NCBI RefSeq assembly: GCF_963576615.1
Contig: NC_088717.1
Span: forward strand, 24,393,344-24,457,343
DNA length: 64,000 nt
Source: Watersipora subatra
Lineage: Eukaryota; Bryozoa; Gymnolaemata; Cheilostomatida; Watersiporidae
Direction: 5' to 3'
Positions 26,572 to 38,600 of the stretch are shown here, in pieces. The position numbers were made by a program, and so were the translations under genes. The notes under the pieces are model-generated. The model made no database searches. It saw nothing but the letters and a program-made list of their open reading frames with translations, and was not told the DNA's origin. Numbering within the stretch: position 1 is the first letter of the stretch; every line of letters starts with the position of its first letter.

Positions 26572-29500
26572 TTAGGGTTGAGCGGCATCAGCTAAGACAG
26601 CTGCATCAGCGATGTAGGAACTTTGCCTTGATGGGGTGTAGCAGGCAGCAATGAGCATTGAGATGATGCTGTGGAAGAAATGGACAGTGGACAGTATAAC
26701 CAGACTCAGAGTCGCTATGTAGACGGACCCAAAGGCCGAGACCTCTTCCTGAACAAACAAACAGAGCTGACTAGTTTGTGAGTTCTGTTAAATTACATAA
26801 CAATATCGAATAAATCTGGGAGAAAATTTAGCCATAATATAAGAGGTTTGGGAGTTGACTCATGAAAAAACCTTTTGTTTGAGTTAGGAACAGATGATAA
26901 GCATACATCTATGACATATAGACATATAGGCGCCTATATAGACCTAAGCTTCTAAAGTATCTAGACATCTATGACAAATAAACATCTAGAAATCTATGAC
27001 ACCTAAACATCTATGGCATCTAGACATCTATGACATCTAGACATATATGGCGCCTAAACATTTATGGTATCTAGACATGTATGGCACCTAGGTATCAACT
27101 GAAAGGCGCCCTTCAAAATTGTGTCCGTTTAAAATGCACATGTATGCAAGCATAATAAAAAAATGTTTGTGATGAAGTTAGATTAGCTAAGTACAGGTAT
27201 AGTGACTGCCTAATAGTCAGAAGTTTGTATATTCTAAACTAGTTAATTAGTCGACCTCTCCTAGTTCAATTTGTCTGCTTAAAATGACATTGAACTCTCT
27301 TGACATGTCAGTCTACTCAGGTACTGGTATACAGAATATTGTTCACTCTTGATATAAGTGTTGCTGAGTTTAACATATGCTTCCAATGACCTAGCCTCGG
27401 GTTCAGTAAGTTGCCACTAGTTTGGAATAGTTTTACACTAATCAGGATAAACTGAACAAATGCTTACCAGTTTGGGTTCATAATCACGACCAAAATACCA
27501 CATATTTGGTAGTCATGAGAAACATTTAAAACAATGATACTACACCCTTTTAACAAAAAGCCTGTCTACTCACATTGCCCAACCAGTATAATAATTATAG
27601 TTGATGTACTCCTACAGATTGCTTAAAATTTAGTAATAAATTGTGGTACGTAAGATTTTTCAAATAGACAGACAGTCAGCGACTTGTGAGCTGGTTCTCC
27701 TTGGAGCTTCCTTTGTAGCAATGGTAAAAATGTTTAGCTAATTTGCGCCAAATATTAAACTAACAACTTAATATTTGTCTCTACATGCTCACAGGAGTCA
27801 GACTATGCTCAGAAAGAGGCCTGTTTTCTTTTGTCCAGAAGACTACTGAATGCCCGGAGTTGCACAGGTAATAAAAAGGTTTTGCGAAGAAAATTTATTT
27901 TTAATTAACACATACAACATTTACCATTCTAACTTATAATTGAAAGTGTTAGTTTAGCTTTAAGCATGTCCGGTCAATGCATAAACCACATATTTGAAAG
28001 CTCGAGGCATTGCTAAAACAGATTTTTGACAAAAACTTCTCATTTCTTGTGCTAAGCAGCCGTTTAAGATTTAAAACAGCTTATCAACAGTACAGTGTAG
28101 TTGCCCTTGGCTAAGCTTCCTTGCTCAATAACTTAATTTAGTCTAAACATTTACTATGATAGGAGCTGTGTCTTTCTTTTTATCTGGGTGTCAGGAAAAA
28201 AAAGATTGCATCTCACGGGAATTGAACCAATAAATTCAGTAAATGTGCGGATTTGAAGTCAAGTGCACTACCACTAAGCTGCACAGTCAGCTTGCCGCAG
28301 CTCGGAATAGTTGTAATTATAATCGTTACGTCATGATCTCCCACACAATCATGATCTACAAGCGTACTAGATTAAACAATAATTCTATACTTTGGCAAGG
28401 TGACTGTGTGGTGTAGTGGTTATTGGGCTTTTCTAAAACTGAGTGTTTCCAAGTTCAATATACTATTCAGCTAAAATCGTTCGCGTTTTTTCTATGAAGT
28501 AGCAGGCTAAGTTGCTGATACCAAACTGTCATGATTTTGATATTGCATCGATCTTGCTTTCATTATTAGTATAAATACAGTGGTACAACGCGCGGTGTGA
28601 AACGTGAGAGACGTTATTGATCATAATTAAAAATATTACGAAAATTATTTTGAAAACCGTGCCTTAGTAAGGAAGCTCCTAAACCCTATTCTAACAAAGC
28701 CTAATAGAACATCATTCTGACAGTAGAATACCTGAGCTAAGTCTAGCTAACACTGCTAGGTTATCTCAGAAGAGGCAGGCTCACACCATAATGCAGCGTG
28801 TCAGTGTTAGTGCCATGATACTCCAGTGATCGTCTATGATAACAATGTTCACACTATCACAAATCCATCTGAGTTACATCAGCGGATAGTAACAGAATAG
28901 CTCGCATTGTACAATGGGGGTCAAGGAAACGATGACATACTAGTACTACTGCAACTGTCATGACAGAAAATATAGATCAAACAATGTGCAATGGCCAATC
29001 AACATCGCCGAGAGGGTGCACATTGCGCAGGCTGTCATGGATGCTCAGTGAACTATTGAGGACGTTTGACAGCTGCAATCTTTTCCAAAGTATTGCGGTG
29101 CACTTAGTCAGATAGTCGACAAGCAAGTGCCAAAAGGACAGCACTGACATACGGCAATATGGTGTGAACCAGCCTTAAAGGCAACACTTGATCAAAAAGT
29201 TATTTTATGGTTTAAGCAACGTAGCCAATATCATGAGTGATAAAATCCATAAAACCATTCTTGGCTGATACACGGGCTGTATTTTAAAGACATTTGACTT
29301 GCCTGGGAATTAGGGGAAACATCAACTAGAAATATCACAACAGCTGTGACTGCGTGACTGGCGCTCAGCAGACTGAGGATGCTGTTTACGACCATTAGAG
29401 ACTTCATCTGCAATCATAATTCAACCAAAATTAAATGCAATTCAAGTTATACGGGCTATTATTCAGGTAGTTAATATAAAGTTATAAATAATAGAAAGAG

Positions 29501-31926
29501 TAAGCAATGGACTCACTAAAAGTTTATAGCCTTCCTGGCTATGCTCTGCCTTTAGGGTTAGAAGCTTATTGGCACTCAGCAGACCAAGGATTGACTAGAA
29601 ATAAAGGTGAACTGTTTTGAGGCAAGGAGGGGAGGGGGTTAAACAGTTTTGAATATTTATAACCTACATAGCGTGTATCCTGGTCTCTGTATGACCTACG
29701 TAGCATGTATCCTGATCTCTCTATGACCTATATAGCATGTATCCTGATCTCTCTATGACCTACTGTATATATCTGTCCTATATCTGACTCTTCTGTAACT
29801 CTAATGTATGTCTGCTCGGCTTGCTGCAAGCTGAGGCTGTGCAAATCTTTTAACGAGATTGTTGCGAGTAATTTGAGAGTGATTATGACTAGACACGTCT
29901 TCTTGACATGTGTCTCAAAGATACCTTAATGACTGGAGACATGCCCAGTTACAGAGAACTGAATATAAATTGTTGGAAATCTTGGTAAATTAAACAGAAA
30001 TGTTGAGAATTGAACCTCGACCTGTTGTTTGCAGGTCACTAGGCCACCGCTGCTATCTGTAACTCTAATGTGTAAACTAAGCCTATGTTACTTATCTCTT
30101 GATCCACATCATCTCCGATAAACCTTGACACAATTAGCCACAATAGAAACAATTATTTACTACGACCTGCATAGCATGCAAAAAGAAAAGCTAGTATCAA
30201 CATGACCTATATCATATATGCTTGACCTACTTTGATGTACGACATGTAAGCGGAATGCAGACCTGTATTACACCAAGAACCAGCATGGCTACCAGCACTT
30301 CTGTTTGACACTTAGAAATGCTGTCTCGATAGCCAAAACACAGTCCAGCAAAGACGAGCAGGTCGATAAAAAAGAGAACAGCAATGAGAATAGAAACTCC
30401 GCCCATCACCTGCAACATACAGTAATAACCAGGAAATAATTTCATTTATAGCAAACTGATCAGTAGAAAATTTTATTGGCTTGAGTTGCTTTATGATTTT
30501 GCATTCCCCCAAAGGAGCTAGTTCTGCAAGAATAAACAACGGTGATTTCTAGTTATTCATAAAAACACTGATTAAATACTGGCTGCTGAGGAGTTAGTGT
30601 TTTATGGTGAAAGTCCCAACTTTTAGAAAGCTTTGCAACTTTAATTCGCATGTTTCCATTTTGTTAACTGTTTACGTTAAAAGGCAAATTCTACATAGTT
30701 GCAAAGACTAAAAGTACCTTTTGAAATATGTATTTAGACTACATCAAAGAATTCACAATCTGGTACATTTTGTTGATAAAATAAAGTTAAGTTTTATAAC
30801 TTTTACCATAATTCAAAATAGTCAGATTTTCCTAAGTATTAACAAATTAATACAGCAAGCTGTTTAGCTTTATTGGTGAAAAGCGGCAAATTGGGAAAGG
30901 GGTGGGGAGAGAAGGTGCCCTTGTCCAAATCATAATTTTCACCTAATATTGCAAATTATGGCAAAGAAGCCTGAATAACTGCCACAGGTGTTAATAATTT
31001 ATCTTAAACTGAAAATTTTGCTTCTGTGAAATCCACACATTGATAGAAGAACAGCAAACAAGTGTTTAACACTCTCAGATTCACCATATGAAAACAAAAC
31101 AGTGACATCTAGCACATACCTCACAACTACGCATTATCTTTTTCAATAAAATCTAACAATCTACAATTCGGCTGCCAAAAATATGATCTTCTAGTGAAAC
31201 AATAAATTTTGCCAACTAAAATGCTTCAAATTGATTTATATGTACAGGTTTTATATACTGGCACAAATAAATCAATTTGAATTGTCTGCTCATAACTTAA
31301 ATTCCAAAGATAGGCAACTCCTTACCAAAGTTCTGTGAACTACCAACAGAGGTTAATTTAAATAAAGTTTTTACAGCTAAAGGCTGGTTCACACTATGCA
31401 GCCGTATGTCGGAGTTATCTTCTTGGAGATTATTCGTCGACTATGTGCGCCATGAACTGATGGCAACTTTGAGGAAACACAGATACTTGAGGAAAGATTG
31501 CAGCTGAGATCGTCTGAGCATCCATAAAAGCTCATACACCAATTTGGGGACGACAAATGCCATTGAGAATGGCTTGATCTAAATTTTCTTTCATGGCAGT
31601 TGCTGCATACTTGGTATTTCATCATTTCCGCGACTTCTTAGTCTAATGAGAGCGCTACGTGCAAACTATTCACCGATGTAAATGCAGATGGGTTTGTGAT
31701 AGTGTGAACATTGTTATCACAGACGATCACCAAACTATTGTACGATTAACACCGACATAGTGAGAGGCAGCTTGTAGACTTGCTTCACGCTCACATGAAT
31801 TTGATAAAAAAATATCAAAGATAAGCTATTACAAACCTTCAAAGCTTTAGAGCGCTGAAGTGACGATTCATCAAGTACAATTGGACTGATTAGTCCGAGT
31901 TTACTGGTCTCCGACTGTAACCCCAT
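26572..31926 (-). CDS. MS4A/CD20-like four-span membrane protein, complete
   Basis: Five exons: 31926-31837, 30409-30263, 29594-29517, 29407-29303, 26748-26572. All introns are phase 0, giving 198 residues and a TAA stop. A cytosolic N-terminus (MGLQSETSKLGLISPIVLDE, then SSLQRSKALK) leads into TM1 (VSILIAVLFFIDLLVFAGL, ~33-56), TM2 (VAMLVLGVIQSILGLLSA, ~68-87), TM3 (SLMVVNSILSLLSASHAVTA then VVIFLVDV, ~107-133) and TM4 (VYIATLSLVILSTVHFFHSI then ISMLIAACY, ~148-175), with a short cytosolic tail. The length, the basic run before TM1, the four evenly spaced spans and the N-SILS motif of TM3 fit the MS4A family; other four-span families such as TMEM176-like proteins are possible. The third intron (after 29303) has a GC donor, CAG|gcaagt. 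MITE copies sit in the first and last introns. Confidence 0.65.
26915..27100. repeat. catctatgacatctagacat tandem repeat
   Basis: About ten degenerate units of catctatgacatctagacat. It lies just 5' of the last MS4A-like exon, within the last intron. Confidence 0.75.
28195..28292 (-). repeat. tRNA-like SINE head
   Basis: The minus strand reads gcttagtggtagtgcacttg (A-box-like) and then ttggttcaattcccgtgaga (B-box-like). The spacing between the boxes is too long for a normal tRNA and the stems are weak. A comparable plus-strand block (gtgtagtggttattggg) lies at 28400-28475. Confidence 0.45.
28777..29176 (-). mobile_element. TIR MITE (ggctggttcacac family), copy A
   Basis: A 400-bp element with inverted ends: aggctcacaccat at the left and atggtgtgaaccagcctt at the right. 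It carries an internal gataacaatgttcacacta block. A second copy in opposite orientation lies at 31381-31775. It sits in the last MS4A-like intron. Confidence 0.75.
29648..29768. repeat. Tandem repeat gtatcctgatctctctatga
   Basis: About four units of roughly 33 bp built on gtatcctgatctctctatga and cctatatagcat. They lie in the second MS4A-like intron, immediately 5' of the third exon in the gene direction. Confidence 0.8.
29820..30060 (-). mobile_element. tRNA-related SINE with conserved central domain
   Basis: The minus strand has a tRNA-like head (gcggtggcctagtgacctgc, then gaggttcaattctc) followed by a body that matches the element at 46010-46260, including the complements of gacatgcccagtt and tgactagaca. 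Two separate copies sharing head and body indicate a SINE family. Confidence 0.65.
31381..31775 (+). mobile_element. TIR MITE (ggctggttcacac family), copy B
   Basis: An inverted copy of the element at 28777-29176: it begins aggctggttcacactatg and carries gtgatagtgtgaacattgtt near the right end. The right terminus is degraded. It lies in the first MS4A-like intron, about 60 bp from exon 1. Confidence 0.7.
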
Positions 31927-32607
31927 CCTTACAACTAGCTAGATTGTGCGATAAAGTAATCAGACGAGCCAAAGAAATACGACTGCTCAGCATGCAAATA
32001 CTTGTGTAATAAATAACACAAGGCTTCACCTAGTGCCAACAATCCTCTATGCATTCTCTAACACTGAGATTTCTATGTCAAGTAAACCAAAATCAATTAT
32101 TTGGAGTTGTCACACATTAAATATTTATACAGAATTAAAAACTTTTACAACAGTACATAAAAATATAGTTGATAGAGTAGAAATTTGTTCACAATGAAGT
32201 GGGTAGGTTACAGTTAGATATATCATCCATAGAGCAAACATTGCTGACCGTTGACATGATTATTGATTATCCTGTACAAATTTTACTCTACATCTAAAGA
32301 TACATACGATACAAAGATTTCAAATAATGCGATATAAAAGCATGAACAAAAATACACAGATATTAAAAGAGTATAAGATTGAGGAGGTGCTAAAATTATG
32401 CCTTTAATAAATATCTAAGGATGAATGAAGGTCGTTAAACTAAACACAAGTCTAGCAGGTAATATTACCATAACAAATGCTTGCGTAGTAACTGTCTAAA
32501 TAGCCTCATCATGATCATGTTTCAGAGGTCACTGCCGCAAGCTGTGACAATGAATGGTGACAAAATAATAATAAAAAAATATACATCAGAGGTAAAAATG
32601 ACTGGAA

Positions 32608-35600
32608 TTAAATGCTGTCGGAAGGATTTATGTACCAGGCAAGCATATGCAAGGGAGGACGACCTATGCAGGTCTCTCTGCCAGACTCTTTGCTAGCTAT
32701 TGCATCCCTATAACCAACTCCAAGTGTCAAGAAGCGAGCGCAGCCTGGCAGACGTTGCACCGCATAGAGTGTACGATAACTCGCTATAGAATGAGGATTT
32801 AGACATGTGATGGGGTCTAGTGTTACTCCATCCAAAACGACGAGAAAGCCTGAGGTACTGGCCGCTATTATTTTGGAGCAATGATAGACGAGTGCCGTGA
32901 GTTGGGTGGAAGGAAATGAGATAGGGTCCTGCCCGGGATCTGAGGCAATAACAGCAGCTATATCACAGCTCGCTTCAATCGCTCGTTCCTTTGTATCCCA
33001 CCGGTACACGCAAGAACCTGTTAAAAATAAATACTTATTTTTACTCCAACCCTTTAAATTGTCAAGCCAAAGCATTATATCATCATATAAGTCAAAAAGA
33101 ACTATTTTATAACACAACCTGATCGACAAAATGATTCAATTAAAGATGCAAACATGAAACGATAAAAACTGTATTATCCTCGTATTGCAAACAAAATTGG
33201 CACCTCTTAAGCCAAGAAGCTAACATATTTTGCACCGAAAGCGGACATATGACTGAACCTTGGCAATGAACCAGTGTTCCTTAAACAATAACTGTCAAGT
33301 ACAACTTTGATCGTATCTACTAGGTAAATCAGACACGCTGATTCCGATTTTGTACTCAAAATAAAGACTGGTCAACTAACCTTCAAAGCCATTTAGGCTT
33401 TTTAAAGCGTTTCAATATCCATCTCTAAAACAACATAAGCGACATAACAAGCTCCACCCATAAATATGTGATGAAACCTAGCTTTTTCAGGAAAGGAAGT
33501 TAGGGATGTTTAGTCGGATTTATAATAATAGAGATGGGCGTCTTAAAACCCATTATTAACTAAATCCAGCCTGTAAAATAATCTCAGTCTTTTATGAAAG
33601 GTATACCATACCCTACAGGATGAATTTATTCGCGGAGTTACGTTTCGCGAAAATTGTGATTTCATGCATATTCGTGGATTAATTTATTCGCGGCTGAAAA
33701 CTGTCACTCTCTATGAAGAGTTAACTCTATTACGTCTAGCAATAGAGTTAACCCTACGCATGCGCGTATTGCGTGTTTCGTTTTCTATTTAGCTTACAAC
33801 TACACGTACGGGTCGATCGTGTTTAGCTATAAATTTTTCGCTGCGTTCAGAGGTTTTTACGAATATTTATAGATTTGGAGGCCTTTGATGAATCAACAAT
33901 TTGTAGTAAGTAATGTGTTTTTTTCAAAACCATTTACTAAATTAGTTGAATTTTACTTTGGTTCTTCGGTAAAACGCAGTACATATTTATTTTTTTCATC
34001 CCTACCGCTTCATTATTTGTTTTAGTGTGAGAGAGAGATTTTTTCATCATACACACAAGTACAATGACTGCAAGGGCGGTATAGTCATTCTTAGAAGATC
34101 ACCAATCATTCAGGGAGGTCTGGAAATTGAGGTAGAAGTGACCGCAGCTACTTACGAGGAGAATATAAGTTTTTAAAAAAGGAACAAAAACGCCTTGACG
34201 AACACAAATCTCTGGCCAACCGGCAGAACTTTACAATAGTAAGCCACGAGGAGAGTTCTGATGATAACTTCCTTACCAGCCATGTAGTAGCAAGATAATC
34301 CCCTTTAACATCTACCCAAGACAGTGACAGAGCTGCATGCTATTACCAAAATAACTAGTCAGAGAGCACCATTACACGCTAGTATTCACTTATCAAGAGT
34401 ACCAGTTTAATTTTGTTGCTCTGGACAACCGCCATATAGACTAAACTGTTTATATTTACTCCATCCATCGTTTGTAAAATTTTATTTGTATTTGAAATAT
34501 TTTATTTGTACACTCAAGTTTGTAATAAATTATAATATATCTATACATGAAATGAAATATATAATTTAATCATGTTTGCTGCAGCGATATCAAGGAGTTG
34601 TTGTCGATGAAGGGGTCTACGTTGACTGGTTGCTTCTCTGCCAATATTCCTGCCTTGATGAATATTACTACTTGTCTCTAGTTTTTGTAATCAGAGTAGG
34701 TTGTTTCATTCTTAATCTGCAGTAAACACAAAAAAGAAAAAATATTAATAAGTGTTAAAGAAGTACAAAAACAATAGCTGAAGTATTTAATGAAAGCGAT
34801 CAGTTTTTAAACAAAAGAATTAACTAATGCAGTTAATTATGGAAAAACGTATCTGCGCTGCATATCAAATACATACCACAATGTCCAGATCAGCATCATG
34901 ATCGTCCTCAACTTCGGTATTAGAGATTGATGGAGCTGATTTCAATGTAAAAAAACTAGGAGAGATTTTTTGCTATGACGAAGCCATGCCGAATAACCTG
35001 TGAAAACCTTGAAAAATTTTGTAAAGTTTGATGCAATGGCAATAAAACTCGAAGCCCGGCGATGATTTTAAAGAAGTTTTGGAACTCAGCTACGTTTAGT
35101 ACTTCTGCCTAGCAGCTATTTTTGCGATGACGCCATTCTGCATATCTTGTGACAACCTTGAATAATTTTGTAAAGAAATGTGATGCAATGGCAATGGTGT
35201 TAGCTCAAAGCCCAGGCAATGATTTTAAAAATGTTTTGGAACTCAACTACGTTTAGTATTTATATTAAAAACTAGCCTAGTGGCTAGTTTTTAATTTGAT
35301 GCAGTAGTTATTCTCTCTTGTGATTAAAAATAGAACTAATTATTCACGGAACTTAATACTTCGCGGAATTGACCGTTCGCGAAATCGCGAATTTTTATAA
35401 CCAACAAATATTTTCATCCTGTAGGGTATAAACTATTTAAAATTGCTCGTAGCTTGTTACATGATGTTTAAATAAGCTGAACGCAGAAAAAAATGAGCTC
35501 AAAAAAGCACAATTTTATCACAAGCTAGTGTTGTTATCGCGATTTTTTGAGCTAATTTTTAAATATGCATTGTTAAATAGCTACTTTATCTTTCAGAAAA

Positions 35601-38600
35601 GACTGAGATTATTTTTAAGACTGAATTTAAATAATAATGGATTTTAAAACACCCATCTCTATTATTCTAGAACGGTCTAAACATTCTTAACTTCCGTTCC
35701 TAAAAAGCTAGGTCACGTCATGTATTTATGGGCGGAGCTTGTTGTGCCGATAGTGTTGTTTTCGAGACCGATATTAAAATGCTGTAAAAAAGCCTTTATG
35801 ATGGTTTCGAAAGTTAGTGCACCAATCTTTATTTTGAGTAAAAAATCAGAATCAGCGTGTTTAATTTACCTAGAAGATACGATAAAAGTTGTACGTGACA
35901 GTTATGGTTCAAGTACGTACCTGGGTAGACATTGCTCCAAGCGACTTGTCTGTTGTCGTCAGTGACAATGAATGCCGTGTCAACGTGCTGCTCGACTGGG
36001 CTGTAATGGTTGATGAGATGTGTATGACCTTGACCAGAAGACATCCAGCTGTCGACTGAGTCACAGCTGTCTCCGAGCTCAAGAATAGGCAGCACCTTTA
36101 TGTATGCATCTCTTAAACCAATCCAGAGACTGCAAAACACAAAATAGTATTTACTCTATTATCATTGGCTCAGATGCCTCCGCAGATACTGTTACAACCG
36201 AATACAGAATCAAAGTATGTCCCATTGAAATGTTAATAAACTGCATTAGCTTGACAGACATGAATACCTCATGTGTCCTTGACCTTTTGTTGGTGATCTA
36301 TTTCAAGACATTATGTAATTAAGAACAACCTATTATTATCGAAAAACCATATTTGTTTACAAAAATCATTACGATTAAAAAAGACTGAGAGAACACAATT
36401 CCGAACAACTACAATTACAGTTAAAAATGGACTTGAACAAAATTTTAGTAGATTTTACCAAAAGTATCGCTAGTTGACTATTATTTGCGATTGCTTTGGG
36501 CGTTTGAGATGATCTGAGTGCCAGGACGGTTAAAGATAAAAATCGACACAACTTGATCGTGGTTAAAATGCTCAGATCAGGCGAAAGTGTGATTATGATG
36601 TCTATAGTTGCGAATAGATCGACAAACTGGAGACGCAACTGCAACGCAATAGCCAACATTAACCTCAGCAACTAGTGATGTCATTTCGCACGTATCTTTC
36701 TTCTGAGCATTTTAACTGCGATTAAGTTTTGTCGATTTTAATCTTGAAACATCCTGACTGTCAGATCATCTCAAACATCAACAAACATACGCAAATGATA
36801 GGAAAATACCGATACTTTCTGATAAAAGCTACTTAAGTATTGTGCAAGTTCATCATTAAAAAAAACGATATGGATAAGCATTATTGAAAGACTCCGCTAG
36901 CAACTTTGAAACACACCAATTAATTGGTTCTTAGACATTGTAAAGACAACTCTACTTTCTATCGACCACGGACTGGGCTGAGCTGCATCTATAGAAGGAA
37001 GAAAGGTCAAGATTTCTCACCAGTCATTTATCTGTTGCATTGTACTCGAGAAATAGTCACTGACTTGACGCTGCCCGATTTTCTCAAAAGTGATGCTGTC
37101 ATACTCGACGAGCAAACCCTTATGTAGCAGACAGTATACTCGACACGCTTCCCTCGCGTAAAAGAGCTGTCGGATACGCCCCGACTCCAGAGGAGATGCT
37201 GCCTGAAAAGTCTGTATTGGTCCGTCATTAGGCCTGCAAGAGAAAACGAGAATATTTTGCTAATTGCGCTAATAGACACGTGGAAAGACAAGAATTTTTG
37301 GCAAGATTTGACAAGATTCGGCAGCTCGACGCTGTCATACCTACATGTAGGTTAACCACCCAGCGACCCACGTTTCGGAATAATTGTGCTCATGGCTATT
37401 CTCTGTGCTTTATTGGCCCACCTAACAATCTCACACAGTACACAGGACTACGAGGGTCCTAGTTATATAATAATTATGAAATCATTAAACAAAAAATAGT
37501 TATACTGGAAATTTCAAAACGAAAATTATTTATTTATTTTTGTGTTATGTTCATTGCAAACAGCTGGTCATTAACAGATCACGAAACTAGATATGCCTGA
37601 TTTAATCCCAAATTAGATCAGTGTTGTCATTGAATGGATTTGGTCCAGGTTTCCAGTATTTGAATGGATTCGGAATTGCCTCTCAATGAGAGACAACTCC
37701 GAATCCATTCAAAGCATGGAAACCCATTGAATGCGAGATAGCAATAGGTTCAGTAAGGCAGCAAGTGAGGCAGCAAGTATTCTGAACATCTGGAGTCAAT
37801 GTGATAGAAATGTTAATAACCCAAAGTTCGGAAGAAATGATAAGAAACAAACATCGATGCTGGTTGATAACAGAGAGTATAAACTTCAGAGAGTATAAAC
37901 TTCATCTGCAAAAACGGATTTGCGAAAACATTTCAACTTAAGATGACACACGGTGAGAGAGGAACTGACGAAATGATGCAAACTGAGAGGAAGAACATGA
38001 AGAACTCCTAACAACACGGCGTAGTTAAAAAGGCTAAACGTAAAAGCGGTGTAAACGCCTCGCATAGCAGCGAAGAAACTTACCTACCCAAACACACCAA
38101 ACATTTCAATTTAAGTGATAAGGACTCCGTATGCCACACTAATGCATATGTAATATTTACAGCTAGATAAATGATAGACCAAAGGGGAACAGGCTGTAAA
38201 TCTCGAGCTCGTCACAGCCACAATAACCCTGACTCATTTGCTGGGAGTTTCATCCTATACAATAGTTGGTCACAGAGTTTTTCACTGGGCGCACTACTTG
38301 CTGACTGAGTTAGAAAGAACAGACAGCAGAACAGCGGTTTAACATGGATGACAGATCGTGTTCATCGAAATGGCCGAGATATGCGCTGTACGGTTATTCT
38401 ACCATTTCAGTGGTGAGTAGGTACCCAATCCAGTGCTGCGGATGCTATAGCACTTCTAGAGAAAACTTCATCGAATGTTAAGTGTATGGCTCAATGATAG
38501 CATGCTAACTTGGGATATAACACAGTTACTGGATATATATATACATGTATATATATATCTATATATATATAGTATAGATTTCAAAGTATCTGACTTTGTA

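Noticed and set aside
32897..33112. Plus-strand 71-codon open frame
   Set aside because: It is the antisense shadow of the last LRRK exon.
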